Below the pieces are notes generated by a model, which did not search any database, had not been told where the DNA came from, and worked only from the letters and a program-made list of their open reading frames with translations. A stretch of 64,000 bases of DNA from Cellvibrio sp. KY-GH-1 (lineage in GTDB: Bacteria > Pseudomonadota > Gammaproteobacteria > Pseudomonadales > Cellvibrionaceae). The stretch spans positions 4,485,501 to 4,549,500 of the forward strand of contig NZ_CP031728.1 in the NCBI RefSeq assembly GCF_008806975.1, read 5' to 3'. The position numbers were made by a program, and so were the translations under genes. Below are positions 56,111-64,000 of the stretch, one piece after another (position 1 is the first letter of the stretch; each line of letters opens with the position of its first letter).

Positions 56111-57618
56111 ATGGCAGCACGCTTTCTTGTGATGACTGCCATGCTCAAAGAACCTGCGCCGCGCCAACACACACTGGAAATGGTGATCCTTGAGGATCTC
56201 GTTCCGGCTGACCATCTACTGCGCAAAATCGACAAGTACATCAACTTCGAATTTATCCGCGACCAAGTCCGCCATTTATATTGCGATAACAACGGCCGCC
56301 CTGCAGTTGATCCGGTGTTGTTATTTAAAATGCTGTTTATTGGTTATTTGTTCGGTGTGCGCAGCGAGCGGCAGTTAGTGCGCGAGGTGCAAGTGAATGT
56401 GGCATATCGTTGGTTTTTGGGGTTGAGTCTCACGGATAAAATCATTGATGCCTCCACCTTTAGCCAGCAACGTCGGCGCCGGTTTTTAGCGACTGATATT
56501 GAGCAACAAATTTTTGATGAGATTGTTCGCCAAGCAATTGGCCACGGCTTGGTGGGCGGCGATGTGCTTTACACCGACAGCACCCACATGAAAGCCAATG
56601 CCAATAAAAAGAAGTTTGAAATTCACACCGTCACGCAAACGCCGACGGATTATTTAACCGCGTTGGAAGTGGCGATTGATGAAGACCGAATTGCCAACGG
56701 CAAAGCCCCACTAAAAGAAAAAGCGGGCGATACCGAGCCAAAAACCCGCGACATTAAAGTCAGCACCACTGATCCCGATAGTGGTTATTTAACACGCGAA
56801 GGCAAGCCCAAGGATTTTATTATCTCGACCATCGCACCGTGGATGGTAAATACAACATCATCACGGACACCCACGTCACACCGGGCAACGTGCATGACAG
56901 CAAACCTTATTTGGCACGCCTGGATCGCCAATTAACGGCCTTCAATATTTATCCGTACACGGTGGGATTGGATGCAGGCTACAAAACTGCAGGCATCTGC
57001 AAAGGTTTGGAAGATCGCAATATTGAGGGCGTTATTGGCTATCGCCGCCCCAACAAAGCGGAAGGCTTATTTGCCAGACGCAAATTTGTGTTTGATGCCG
57101 ATCAGAATCATTACACCTGTCCGGCGGGTCAGTTGATTTCATATAACACCACCAACCGATTGGGCTATCGCGAATACCGCTCCGATTCAGAGCAATGCAA
57201 ACGCTGTCCATTTTTGGATCAATGCACGCGCAGTCGCAACCACACCAAAGTCATCACACGCCATGTGTGGCAAGACAGTGTAGAGCGCGCTGATGCGCGA
57301 CGACTCACCGAGCAAGGCAAACGGATTTATCAACGCAGAAAGGAAACGGTGGAGCGCAGCTTTGCCGACGCGAAACAATTGCACGGTCATCGCTATGCGC
57401 GTTATCGCGGCTTGCGTCGCGTGAGTGGCCAGTGTTTGTTGGCGGCTGCGTGCCAGAATATGAAGAAGATAGCGCTGTTGCTGGCGCGTTTTTACAATCC
57501 ATTGGTGGTGTTAGGCCTTGTTCAAGCGCTGTGGATACTTATATCGCGTTTTATCGAGAAAAATGAACGGATTGGAAATCAATCGCCAGAAATGCGGTTG
57601 ATGCACAGCGCGAGCTAA
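56111..57618 (+). pseudogene. IS1182-type DDE transposase, interrupted by a -1 frameshift
   Basis: Two overlapping frames join into one transposase of about 500 residues. The first half has PAPRQHTLEMVILEDLVP, DHLLRKIDKYI, the YLFGVRSERQLVREVQVNVAYRWF block and the catalytic Asp in DVLYTDSTHMKAN. The second half has TVDGKYNIITDTHVTPGN, the second Asp in GLDAGYKT, a zinc-like C(P)AG...CKRCPFLDQC region and the Glu in RKETVERSFADAKQLHGHRY. The frames meet at GATTTTAT (56813-56820), where a slip back by one on TTT restores the expected F-Y-Y-L-D-H. That could be a programmed frameshift or a mutation. Start is the ATG at 56111 or one of the nearby internal ATGs. Confidence 0.82.
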
Positions 57619-57625
57619 AAAAATA

Positions 57626-57652
57626 AAACCCCACTTTTTTAGGGTGGGGTTT
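57626..57652 (-). terminator. Terminator inside the right end of the IS
   Basis: AAACCCCAC (57626-57634) and GTGGGGTTT (57644-57652) form a 9-bp perfect stem. Read on the minus strand it is followed by TTTTATTTTTTT. It would stop pilR transcripts that run into the element. Confidence 0.75.
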
Positions 57653-57664
57653 GTCAGCGATCTG

Positions 57665-57683
57665 AGCGGCCAGATTGGCCGCT
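57665..57683. repeat. Right copy of the 19-bp hairpin target duplication
   Basis: It is identical to 56046-56064 and followed by seven T, the plus-strand half of the original pilE terminator. It lies five bases from the pilR stop. On the minus strand its following T-run was separated off by the insertion. Confidence 0.85.
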
Positions 57684-57687
57684 TTTT

Positions 57688-59094
57688 TTATTCATCATCA
57701 AGTCCAAGTTTTTGCAGCCTGTATCTTAAAGATCTAAAGCTAATCCCCAAGTGTTTTGCTGCCAATGTTTTATTCCATCTGGCTTGTTCGAGCGCGTTGC
57801 ATAAAATTTCTTTTTCTACATCTTGCAGGTAATCGTCGAGAGAAGGGTACTCCGCACAGCGGGCGGGATAATCGACGATACTGTTATTGCTGCGAACATT
57901 TGCTTTATTACTGGTGCTGACATAGGTTTTTTCATAGGATTCTGGAGCCGGCGTGTCGCGCAGCTGCAAATCGTCTGCATCAATTACGTTGGCTTCACAG
58001 AGTGTGAAGGCGCGCTCAAGAATATTTTCCAATTCGCGTACATTGCCAGGAAAATGATAGCTCGCCAATGATTGTTGCGCTCGTGGTGATAGTTTTGGTG
58101 CGGGTAAACCAATTTCCGTGGCGAGCTTATTTAACAAATGCTGAGTTAATAGAGTAATATCTTCCCGGCGTTCTCGTAATGGGGCAACAGCTAGTTGAAT
58201 TACATTTAAACGATAAAAAAGATCTTGCCGGAAGCGCCCTTCTTTTACTTCAGTTTCCAAATGTTTGTGAGTTGCACATAAAATCCGCACATCAGTGGCA
58301 ACTTCTTCGGCTGCGCCAATCGGGCGAACTGATTTTTCCTGAATTGCGCGCAATAATTTAACTTGCATATCGAGCGGTAAATCTGCGACTTCATCAAAAA
58401 ACAAAGTGCCGCCCTCAGCAGCTTGAAATAGTCCCACTTTGTCCTGATGGGCACCGGTAAAGCTCCCTTTCTTATGGCCAAAAAATTCGCTTTCCATCAG
58501 CTCACGTGGAATTGCTCCACAGTTAACGGCAATAAAAGGTTTGTTTGCGCGCGGCCCCAGGTCGTGAATGGAATGGGCGACAAGTTCCTTGCCCGACCCT
58601 GATTCTCCGCTGATATAAACCGGGGCTTGTGAACGCGCCAATTTTTCAATACTTCGGATTAACTCTTGAATGGCCTTTGATTCGCCAATAATCGGCGTTA
58701 GTTTGGGAACGGGTTGCGGTGTTAATTGACTTGACTCTATGGCGGTGTTCACTAGTTTGCGCAATGTGGCCAAATCTACCGGTTTGGAGATAAAGTCAAA
58801 TGCTCCTGCTTTCATCGATTCGATCGCTGTGTCGATACTTCCATGGGCAGTGATTACCGCAACGGGAAGTTGCGGTTGCCGTTGTTGGATATATTCGACG
58901 ATTTCCAGTCCATTGCCATCGGGCAGCCGCATGTCAGTCAGACATAAGTCATAAGTATTTTCGGATAGTAGTTGTTTTGCGTGCTGGATTCCTGCAGCAC
59001 TTTGGGTATCGATTTGCATTCGCCCCAAGGTAATTTCCAAGAGTTCACGAATGTCTGGTTCGTCATCGATAATCAGCGCGCGTTTTGCACTCAT
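57688..59094 (-). CDS. pilR: PilR, sigma-54-dependent response regulator
   Basis: From the ATG at 59092-59094 the protein has 468 residues. The receiver has the acidic pair at 10-11 and phospho-acceptor Asp54 ([10 protein letters not shown]). The AAA+ domain has [15 protein letters not shown] (Walker A), [31 protein letters not shown] (sigma-54 contact loop GSFTGA, where GAFTGA is usual, and Walker B) and the R-finger region. The C-terminus is a Fis-type helix-turn-helix ([22 protein letters not shown]). PilR activates the major pilin gene with RpoN. It overlaps nothing and follows pilS by 14 bp on the minus strand. Confidence 0.95.
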   Translation of the reverse strand: MSAKRALIIDDEPDIRELLEITLGRMQIDTQSAAGIQHAKQLLSENTYDLCLTDMRLPDGNGLEIVEYIQQRQPQLPVAVITAHGSIDTAIESMKAGAFDFISKPVDLATLRKLVNTAIESSQLTPQPVPKLTPIIGESKAIQELIRSIEKLARSQAPVYISGESGSGKELVAHSIHDLGPRANKPFIAVNCGAIPRELMESEFFGHKKGSFTGAHQDKVGLFQAAEGGTLFFDEVADLPLDMQVKLLRAIQEKSVRPIGAAEEVATDVRILCATHKHLETEVKEGRFRQDLFYRLNVIQLAVAPLRERREDITLLTQHLLNKLATEIGLPAPKLSPRAQQSLASYHFPGNVRELENILERAFTLCEANVIDADDLQLRDTPAPESYEKTYVSTSNKANVRSNNSIVDYPARCAEYPSLDDYLQDVEKEILCNALEQARWNKTLAAKHLGISFRSLRYRLQKLGLDDE

Positions 59095-59108
59095 GGTTAA
59101 TTCCACTG

Positions 59109-60758
59109 TTAGGTCGCTTTTTCCGGGTGGGCGAGCTGTAGATGAAAACTGCTTTCGCCGGCTTCTGTGCGTTTATAAGAAATAATTGCCTGATTCGCTT
59201 CGCAAAGCTCTTTGCAAATATAAAGACCTAAGCCGGAGCCGGTATTTTCCGTAGTAAAGAATGGCTCGAATAGATGACGGATATTGTCGTCACTAATCCC
59301 CGGTCCAAAATCCACTATGCGAATATAGGGTTGCAGGTGGCTTATGTCCACGCCAATTTCAATGCGTAAAGATGGGGTTCCGTGACGTATCCCATTGTCA
59401 AACAAATTGGTCAATACCTGTTGCAGTTGACTAGTGTCAAACTTGGCTTTGAGGTTCAAGCCCACGCTTGAATCATCATATTCGTGTTGTATGGACGAAT
59501 CGCCAATATTCTTTTCAACCACGGAGATGGCTAGTTGTTGACCATTACTTTTTCCGGCTTTGTAGTCTGCAACAAATGTGGGTAGCCACGTTTGTAAGTT
59601 GATTTGCTCCGGGTTTGCTGCTTTGCGGCGGGAGAGCTGCAAAATGTTTTCAATGATTTGGTTCACTCGTTTGCTGTGGTTGTTAATTATTTCAAGTAAG
59701 CGCAGATCGCTTTGGGGTAGCGTCTGGGATTCGCCTAATAGCTGGCTGGCGTGACTAATGGCACCCAGTGGATTGCGAATTTCATGCGCAATACTGGCGG
59801 TCAAGCGGCCAAGTGATGCGAGTTTTAATTGTTGGGCTTGTTGGTTGAGTGAGCGTACATCTTCCAAAAAAATAAGTGTCTCGGCTGGGTTCCCAGGTTC
59901 TAAGTGAGCGAAATTTACTTTAATCTCGATCGTTGCTTGACCCTCAACTTTCATTTGCGGCGCATGATTACCTGCATTATGTAGCCAAGATTGATATTTC
60001 TTATACAGTTCAGGAAATCGATCCAGCTTAGTAATTGAGTTGGTGTTTAAATGTGCTCCCAAAAGTTTGGTGGCAGATTGATTCCACAGTTCCAGTTCCA
60101 TATTTTTATTTAACACCACTATGCCGGTGCGCATGCGTTCGACGATGAGCTGGGCGAGTTTTTGTAAGTGTGCTGCTTGTGCCGCCTGCGCCTCTGCCTC
60201 GGCATAAGAGAGGCGAATTTTTTTGGTTAAGTGTTGGAATAGGAGTGCCGTCAAAAATGCCAGAGCACCCAGTGTGCCCGAAGCAAAAATGGCTTTGTTT
60301 TCCTGGGTGAGGATCAGGAATCTATAGATACCTTCACTAAGAACGATTAGCGTGGTAATCGCGGCGAGGAAAAATGAGATGCGCTCACTCAGCATAATCC
60401 CGCCGGCCGCAATTGCCACTAGCAATAAATAACCCAGGCCACTGGCGGCGCCACCACTGGCGTGCATCAATAAGCTGATGGCTACAGCGTCCACAACTAA
60501 TGAGCTGAACAGCTTCCTCTGGGAGGGGGAAAACTTGAGTTGCCACATGACTATTAAGGTCATGCAGTTGATTGTTGTGTAAATGGCAGAGGTGTAGAAA
60601 AAGAGAGCTGGATTGTCGTTGCCCAGCACTTTGGGTGCAAACTGCAACTCGAACATGATCAATAGCAGGCTACCCAGCAGCGTGCGGTAATAAGTGTAGA
60701 TCTTCAGCAAATCATAGGGATTGTAATTGCGAATATCGTTAGGTGGCGGAGCGTTCAT
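59109..60758 (-). CDS. pilS: PilS, membrane sensor kinase
   Basis: The start at 60756-60758 gives about 549 residues, MNAPPPNDIRNYNPYDLLKIYTYYRTLLGS; the longer frame upstream is unlikely to be translated. Six hydrophobic segments follow (for example LLGSLLLIMFEL, AIYTTINCMTLIVMW, LLLVAIAAGGIML, GTLGALAFLTALLF). A PAS-like linker (VLNKNMELELWNQSATKLLG) is followed by HisKA with ASIAHEIRNPLGAISHASQLL and HATPase (LFDNGIRHGTP, FGPGISDDNIRHLFEPFFTT, GSGLGLYICKEL). It phosphorylates PilR and is the usual partner, 14 bp upstream. Confidence 0.93.
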   Translation of the reverse strand: MNAPPPNDIRNYNPYDLLKIYTYYRTLLGSLLLIMFELQFAPKVLGNDNPALFFYTSAIYTTINCMTLIVMWQLKFSPSQRKLFSSLVVDAVAISLLMHASGGAASGLGYLLLVAIAAGGIMLSERISFFLAAITTLIVLSEGIYRFLILTQENKAIFASGTLGALAFLTALLFQHLTKKIRLSYAEAEAQAAQAAHLQKLAQLIVERMRTGIVVLNKNMELELWNQSATKLLGAHLNTNSITKLDRFPELYKKYQSWLHNAGNHAPQMKVEGQATIEIKVNFAHLEPGNPAETLIFLEDVRSLNQQAQQLKLASLGRLTASIAHEIRNPLGAISHASQLLGESQTLPQSDLRLLEIINNHSKRVNQIIENILQLSRRKAANPEQINLQTWLPTFVADYKAGKSNGQQLAISVVEKNIGDSSIQHEYDDSSVGLNLKAKFDTSQLQQVLTNLFDNGIRHGTPSLRIEIGVDISHLQPYIRIVDFGPGISDDNIRHLFEPFFTTENTGSGLGLYICKELCEANQAIISYKRTEAGESSFHLQLAHPEKAT

Positions 60759-60932
60759 TGGGTGCGGTGATCCTGTCGTCGAATTGTTGTGCAAAATCCG
60801 CTTGGCTTTATCGGCGTGGATCGCGGACAATGCGCGCCTTTGGCGAGTGTAGAAGACCTGCAGGCAAGTTGCTGAGCTACAGGTCAAGAGTTACGCCTAT
60901 CTCTCTTTTTCCCGGTTATTTTCAGGGCGCTT

Positions 60933-62561
60933 ATGTTGCCATTAAAGTTGATTCTCTCCCAAGTAAATACGCTGGTTGGTGATATTCCCGGCAATACCGC
61001 CAAGGTTGTTGCGGAAGCGCGGAAGGCGTTGGCGGCGGGGCCGGCGGATGTGATCCTGTACCCCGAGTTAACGCTCACGGGCTATCCTCCAGAGGATTTG
61101 CTTCTACGGCCTAGTTTAGCGTTGCGGATTGAGCGCGCGTTGCAGGAACTTGAGGCGGCAAGCTTGGCGACGTGTTTAGTGATTGGCTATCCACGTTTTC
61201 GCGCTGGCAAACTCTACAATATGGCGGGTGTGATTCAGAACGGAAAGTTGATCGCTGAGTATGCCAAGCAGTGCTTGCCCAATTATCAGGTGTTTGATGA
61301 GAAGCGCTATTTTGCGGCAGGCGATCAGCCGTGCGTCTTTGATCTAAAGGGCGTGCCTACCGCTCTGAGCGTCTGTGAGGATATTTGGCATCCCGAGCCT
61401 ATGGCTCAGGCGAAGCTGGCCGGCGCCAAATTGATGTTAAACCTCAATGCCTCCCCTTACCATCAAGGTAAGCAGATGGAGCGCGAGGCGGTAGTGGCGA
61501 CGCGCGCGCGCGAAGGCCAAATGCCGGTGGTCTACACCAATCTGGTGGGGGGGCAGGACGAGCTTGTCTTTGATGGTGGTTCAGTGGTGGTCGACGCCAG
61601 CGGACAAACCTGTTTCCGTGCACCCGCATTTGATGAAGGGCAATTTTCAATTGCACTGCATTGGGATCAACAGCAAATTTCTGTTCCGGTGCAAGCGCTG
61701 GAGCCTATCCCAGACAATCTCGCCGCCGTGTACAAAGCCTTGGTAGTGGGAATGCGTGATTACGTCACCAAGAACCGCTTCAAAGGTGTGGTGCTTGGAT
61801 TGTCTGGCGGTATTGACTCGGCGTTAACGCTCGCGATAGCGGTAGATGCTCTCGGGGCTGATCGAGTTGAAGCTGTAATGATGCCGTTCCGCTACACCTC
61901 TGACCTGAGTAAGGATGACGCGGCCGATGAAGCGGGCCGCCTAGGTGTGCGCTACAGCTCTATCTCTATTGAGCCTATGTACGAAGCTTTTATGGCCGCG
62001 TTGAGCGATGAGTTTGCTGGCACCAAGCGCGATACTACCGAAGAAAACCTGCAAGCTCGTTGTCGCGGTGTCTTGTTGATGGCGATTTCCAACAAGAAGG
62101 GTTACTTGGTGCTGACGACGGGTAACAAGAGCGAAATGGCAGTGGGTTATTCCACGCTATACGGCGATATGGCCGGCGGTTTTGATGCCCTGAAAGATGT
62201 ACCCAAAACCCTGGTGTTTGCGTTGTCGCGGTACCGTAATACGATCAGCCTAGTGATTCCGGAGACCGTAATTACGCGCCCGCCATCAGCGGAGCTCGCA
62301 CCGGATCAAAAAGACGAAGACAGTTTGCCACCTTACGAAATTCTCGACCAGATACTGGAGCTCTATGTGGAGCAGGATCTGAGTGCCGAGGCAATTATCG
62401 CGCTTGGCTTTAATCGCGAGCAGGTAGAACGCGCTGTGCGTCTGGTCGATGTCAATGAATACAAGCGTCGCCAAGCCCCGGTTGGTATACGCATCACCCA
62501 GCGTGGTTTTGGGCGCGATAGGCGCTATCCGATCACGTCTGGTTGGAAAATGGGTGATTAA
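60933..62561 (+). CDS. nadE: Glutamine-dependent NAD+ synthetase
   Basis: The 542-residue cytoplasmic enzyme makes NAD from deamido-NAD. The N-terminal half is a nitrilase-type glutaminase with Glu in LYPELTLTGYPPEDLL, Lys in YAKQCLPNYQVFDEKRYF and Cys in ALSVCEDIW. The C-terminal half is the ATP-pyrophosphatase synthetase with GVVLGLSGGIDSALTLAIAVDALG, MPFRYTSDLSKDDA and TTGNKSEMAVGYSTLYGDMAGG. The length is that of the two-domain type. It lies divergent from pilS; in P. aeruginosa nadE is elsewhere, so its place between pilS and bamD is a feature of this lineage. Confidence 0.96.
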   Translation: MLPLKLILSQVNTLVGDIPGNTAKVVAEARKALAAGPADVILYPELTLTGYPPEDLLLRPSLALRIERALQELEAASLATCLVIGYPRFRAGKLYNMAGVIQNGKLIAEYAKQCLPNYQVFDEKRYFAAGDQPCVFDLKGVPTALSVCEDIWHPEPMAQAKLAGAKLMLNLNASPYHQGKQMEREAVVATRAREGQMPVVYTNLVGGQDELVFDGGSVVVDASGQTCFRAPAFDEGQFSIALHWDQQQISVPVQALEPIPDNLAAVYKALVVGMRDYVTKNRFKGVVLGLSGGIDSALTLAIAVDALGADRVEAVMMPFRYTSDLSKDDAADEAGRLGVRYSSISIEPMYEAFMAALSDEFAGTKRDTTEENLQARCRGVLLMAISNKKGYLVLTTGNKSEMAVGYSTLYGDMAGGFDALKDVPKTLVFALSRYRNTISLVIPETVITRPPSAELAPDQKDEDSLPPYEILDQILELYVEQDLSAEAIIALGFNREQVERAVRLVDVNEYKRRQAPVGIRITQRGFGRDRRYPITSGWKMGD

Positions 62562-62590
62562 CCTAGCCTGATGGCTGTTTCATCTAATAA

Positions 62591-62614
62591 AAAAGGCCGC
62601 AAGAGCGGCCTTTC
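62591..62614. terminator. Terminator between nadE and bamD
   Basis: GGCCGC and GCGGCC form a stem around AAGA. Read toward the minus strand the stem is followed by TTTTTTATTA, so it mainly terminates bamD. For nadE only three T follow. Confidence 0.8.
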
Positions 62615-62631
62615 GTAGTGGCTGGCGTAAC

Positions 62632-63534
62632 TTAGTCGGGACGCGATACTAACGTTGAGTCTTTGTATTGTGGATCGTAAATCTCACGGGTATCAAAACC
62701 AGTAATTTCGTCTTTGCTGAAAACCCCCAGGGTTAACCAGGCTAGCACGCGCGATCTGCCGTTGTTGTACATAAACTCCTGATTAAAACTGCCATCTTTA
62801 TTCAGGGCTGGGTAATCGGGGTAATTGAGTTTCAGGATTTCCAATGTTTCATTGGCCTGGCTATTCATTTTCAACAGGTAATACGCCTGGGTCATTACTG
62901 CTAATGCATCGGGAGTCGCTGGTGCTTGCGGGAAGTTTTCCAATACATAGCGACCGCGGCCCAGTGCAGCAATGTAGGCGCCGCGTTTAAAATAGTAGTT
63001 GGCTACATGGATCTCGTAGCGAGCCAGATAATTGCGCAAATAGATCATGCGTTTCTTGGCATCGGCGGCGTAGGTGCTATCCGGGTAACGGTTGAGCAGT
63101 TGGGTAAAATTGGCGAGTGATTCGCGCGCTGCTCCCGGGTCGCGCTTGGTCGTATCCACGGGCATTACGCGCTCAAACATACCCTTGTCTTTGGTGAAGG
63201 AACTCATTCCCAGCATGTAGTAGGCGTAATCCACATTGCGGTGTTGCGGGTGCAAGCGGATAAAACGGTTGGCCGTGGCAATGGCTGCATCTGGTTCATC
63301 AGAGCTATATTGGGCGTAGATGAGCTCCAACTGGGCCTGATCGGCATAGGTGCCGAAAGGGAAGTTTTCTTCCAGCGAGTTCAGGTTTTTAATCGCGGAT
63401 TCCCACTGGCTGTTTTCAAGTTGTGTGGTGGCGGCGTTGTACAAATCCGCTTCGGTAGTGTATTCAGGCTCCTTGGAAGAGCAGGCGGTCAGCAAAACGA
63501 CGGAGCTGAGCAACAGACAGGGCAGGAATCGCAT
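62632..63534 (-). CDS. bamD: Outer membrane protein assembly factor BamD
   Basis: The 300-residue lipoprotein has a signal MRFLPCLLLSSVVLLTACSS, with lipidated Cys18 in LLTACSS, and TPR-type repeats (EADLYNAATTQLENSQWESAIKNLNSLEENFPFGTYADQAQLELIYAQYSSDEPDAAIATANRFIRLHP, then YYMLGMS). BamD is the essential lipoprotein of the BAM complex that inserts beta-barrels. It is divergent from rluD, the usual arrangement in gammaproteobacteria. Confidence 0.96.
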   Translation of the reverse strand: MRFLPCLLLSSVVLLTACSSKEPEYTTEADLYNAATTQLENSQWESAIKNLNSLEENFPFGTYADQAQLELIYAQYSSDEPDAAIATANRFIRLHPQHRNVDYAYYMLGMSSFTKDKGMFERVMPVDTTKRDPGAARESLANFTQLLNRYPDSTYAADAKKRMIYLRNYLARYEIHVANYYFKRGAYIAALGRGRYVLENFPQAPATPDALAVMTQAYYLLKMNSQANETLEILKLNYPDYPALNKDGSFNQEFMYNNGRSRVLAWLTLGVFSKDEITGFDTREIYDPQYKDSTLVSRPD

Positions 63535-63691
63535 AGGGTTATAAACTCTTATCTCGACAAATGTAGACCCCGATTCGCGGGGCAGGGTATTTAAACACAG
63601 AGCTTGGCGGATACCAATCTGGCCGCAGCAAAAGCTCCTGATTTCCGCTGTGTTGGCGCTCGTTCGGCACAGCTTTACTTGAGGTTGTTAA

Positions 63692-64000
63692 ATGAAAGAT
63701 GTGTTTGACCTGAGTGCCCAGGTCCCGATCCAGATGAACGGCATGCGCTTCGACCAGATCGCCTCCGAGTTGTTCCCCGACTTCTCGCGCTCGCGTCTGC
63801 AAAGCTGGATCAAAGATGGCCAGCTGAAGGTGGATGGCCGTGTTGCCAAGCCGAAAGACAAGTTAATCGGCGGCGAAACCCTGGAGTTGAAAGCGGAGCT
63901 GGAGGCCCAAGGCGAGTGGGAGCCGGAAGAAATCCAGTTGGATATCATCCATGAAGATGATGATCTGATCATTATCAACAAGCAGGCAGGGCTGGTGGTG
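63692..64000 (+). CDS. rluD: RluD, 23S rRNA pseudouridine synthase, N-terminal part
   Basis: The first 103 codons run off the right edge. The start at 63692 follows GAGG at a good distance. The visible part is the S4-like domain: QMNGMRFDQIASELFPDFSRSRLQSWIKDGQLKVDGRVAKPKDKLIGGETLEL, followed by the start of the synthase domain (EDDDLIIINKQAGLVV). The catalytic RLD motif lies outside. The call to RluD rather than RluC or RluA rests on this domain and on its place beside bamD. Confidence 0.93.
   Translation, partial: MKDVFDLSAQVPIQMNGMRFDQIASELFPDFSRSRLQSWIKDGQLKVDGRVAKPKDKLIGGETLELKAELEAQGEWEPEEIQLDIIHEDDDLIIINKQAGLVV

Larger units (their letters stand above)
56065..57664 (+). mobile_element. 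IS1182-like insertion sequence, about 1.6 kb
   Basis: The element is bounded by 19-bp inverted ends, CAGACCGCTGACAAACCCC (56065-56083) and the complement of 57646-57664, which differ at one base. It is flanked by identical 19-bp hairpin copies. It carries one transposase gene split by a frameshift. Hairpins just inside each end (56077-56103 and 57626-57652) look like terminators: the right one is followed, in the minus direction, by a long T-run. They may shield or replace the disrupted terminator. Family is from the transposase motifs. Confidence 0.88.

Overview
The window looks like a chromosomal segment of a gammaproteobacterium, most likely a member of the Cellvibrionaceae (Cellvibrio or a close relative). 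This is inferred from gene content and order, not from a database match. The backbone order rplU-rpmA-obgE-proB and murJ-ribF-ileS-lspA-fkpB-ispH-(minor pilins, pilY1, pilE)-pilR-pilS-bamD-rluD is the one I know from Pseudomonas aeruginosa. Here the two halves are separated by about 34 kb of accessory genes.

Layout. 1-6265: housekeeping genes (5' end of leuS, a YbeL-like protein, a secreted esterase, L21/L27, Obg, glutamate 5-kinase). 6349-9517: a secreted nuclease with a C-terminal dockerin-like module, followed by a small PEP-CTERM protein with a cohesin-like fold. 9813-15810: an orphan EctA-type acetyltransferase, a TonB-dependent receptor, a PepSY membrane protein, a lipoprotein hydrolase and a YfcF-type GST. 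15829-18566: an AT-rich patch of poorly known genes, including a class III nucleotide-cyclase-like protein and an HD phosphohydrolase, with an attC-like hairpin between them. 18617-24045: a cupin, a biuret hydrolase (BiuH-like), an NCS2 permease, a second cysteine hydrolase and a Tsx-type porin, with a divergent GntR regulator and a palindromic operator. 24104-29320: a HigBA toxin-antitoxin pair, a DUF2721 protein, a cyanide-insensitive-type cytochrome bd oxidase and a GbsR-like regulator. 29525-40119: a glycerophosphodiesterase, a hybrid sensor kinase with a periplasmic propeller, a methyltransferase/phytanoyl-CoA dioxygenase fusion, a solute-binding protein, an SOS-controlled yebG, a DUF481 protein and an LprI-MliC lysozyme-inhibitor-like protein.

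40221-64000: lipid II flippase, flavin kinase, IleRS, signal peptidase II, FkpB and IspH, followed by the type IV pilus minor pilin operon (fimT, pilV, pilW, pilX, pilY1, pilE). An IS1182-like element has inserted exactly at the terminator hairpin between pilE and pilR. Then come the PilR/PilS two-component system, NAD synthetase, BamD and the start of RluD.

The most notable points are the dockerin nuclease/cohesin-like PEP-CTERM pair, the compact biuret-type uptake and hydrolysis locus, the methyltransferase-dioxygenase fusion, the whole-hairpin target duplication of the IS element, and the cyclase-like gene next to an attC-like site. No rRNA, tRNA or CRISPR array was recognised by eye. Many start codons were moved from the longest open frame on the basis of ribosome binding sites, signal peptides or family length.
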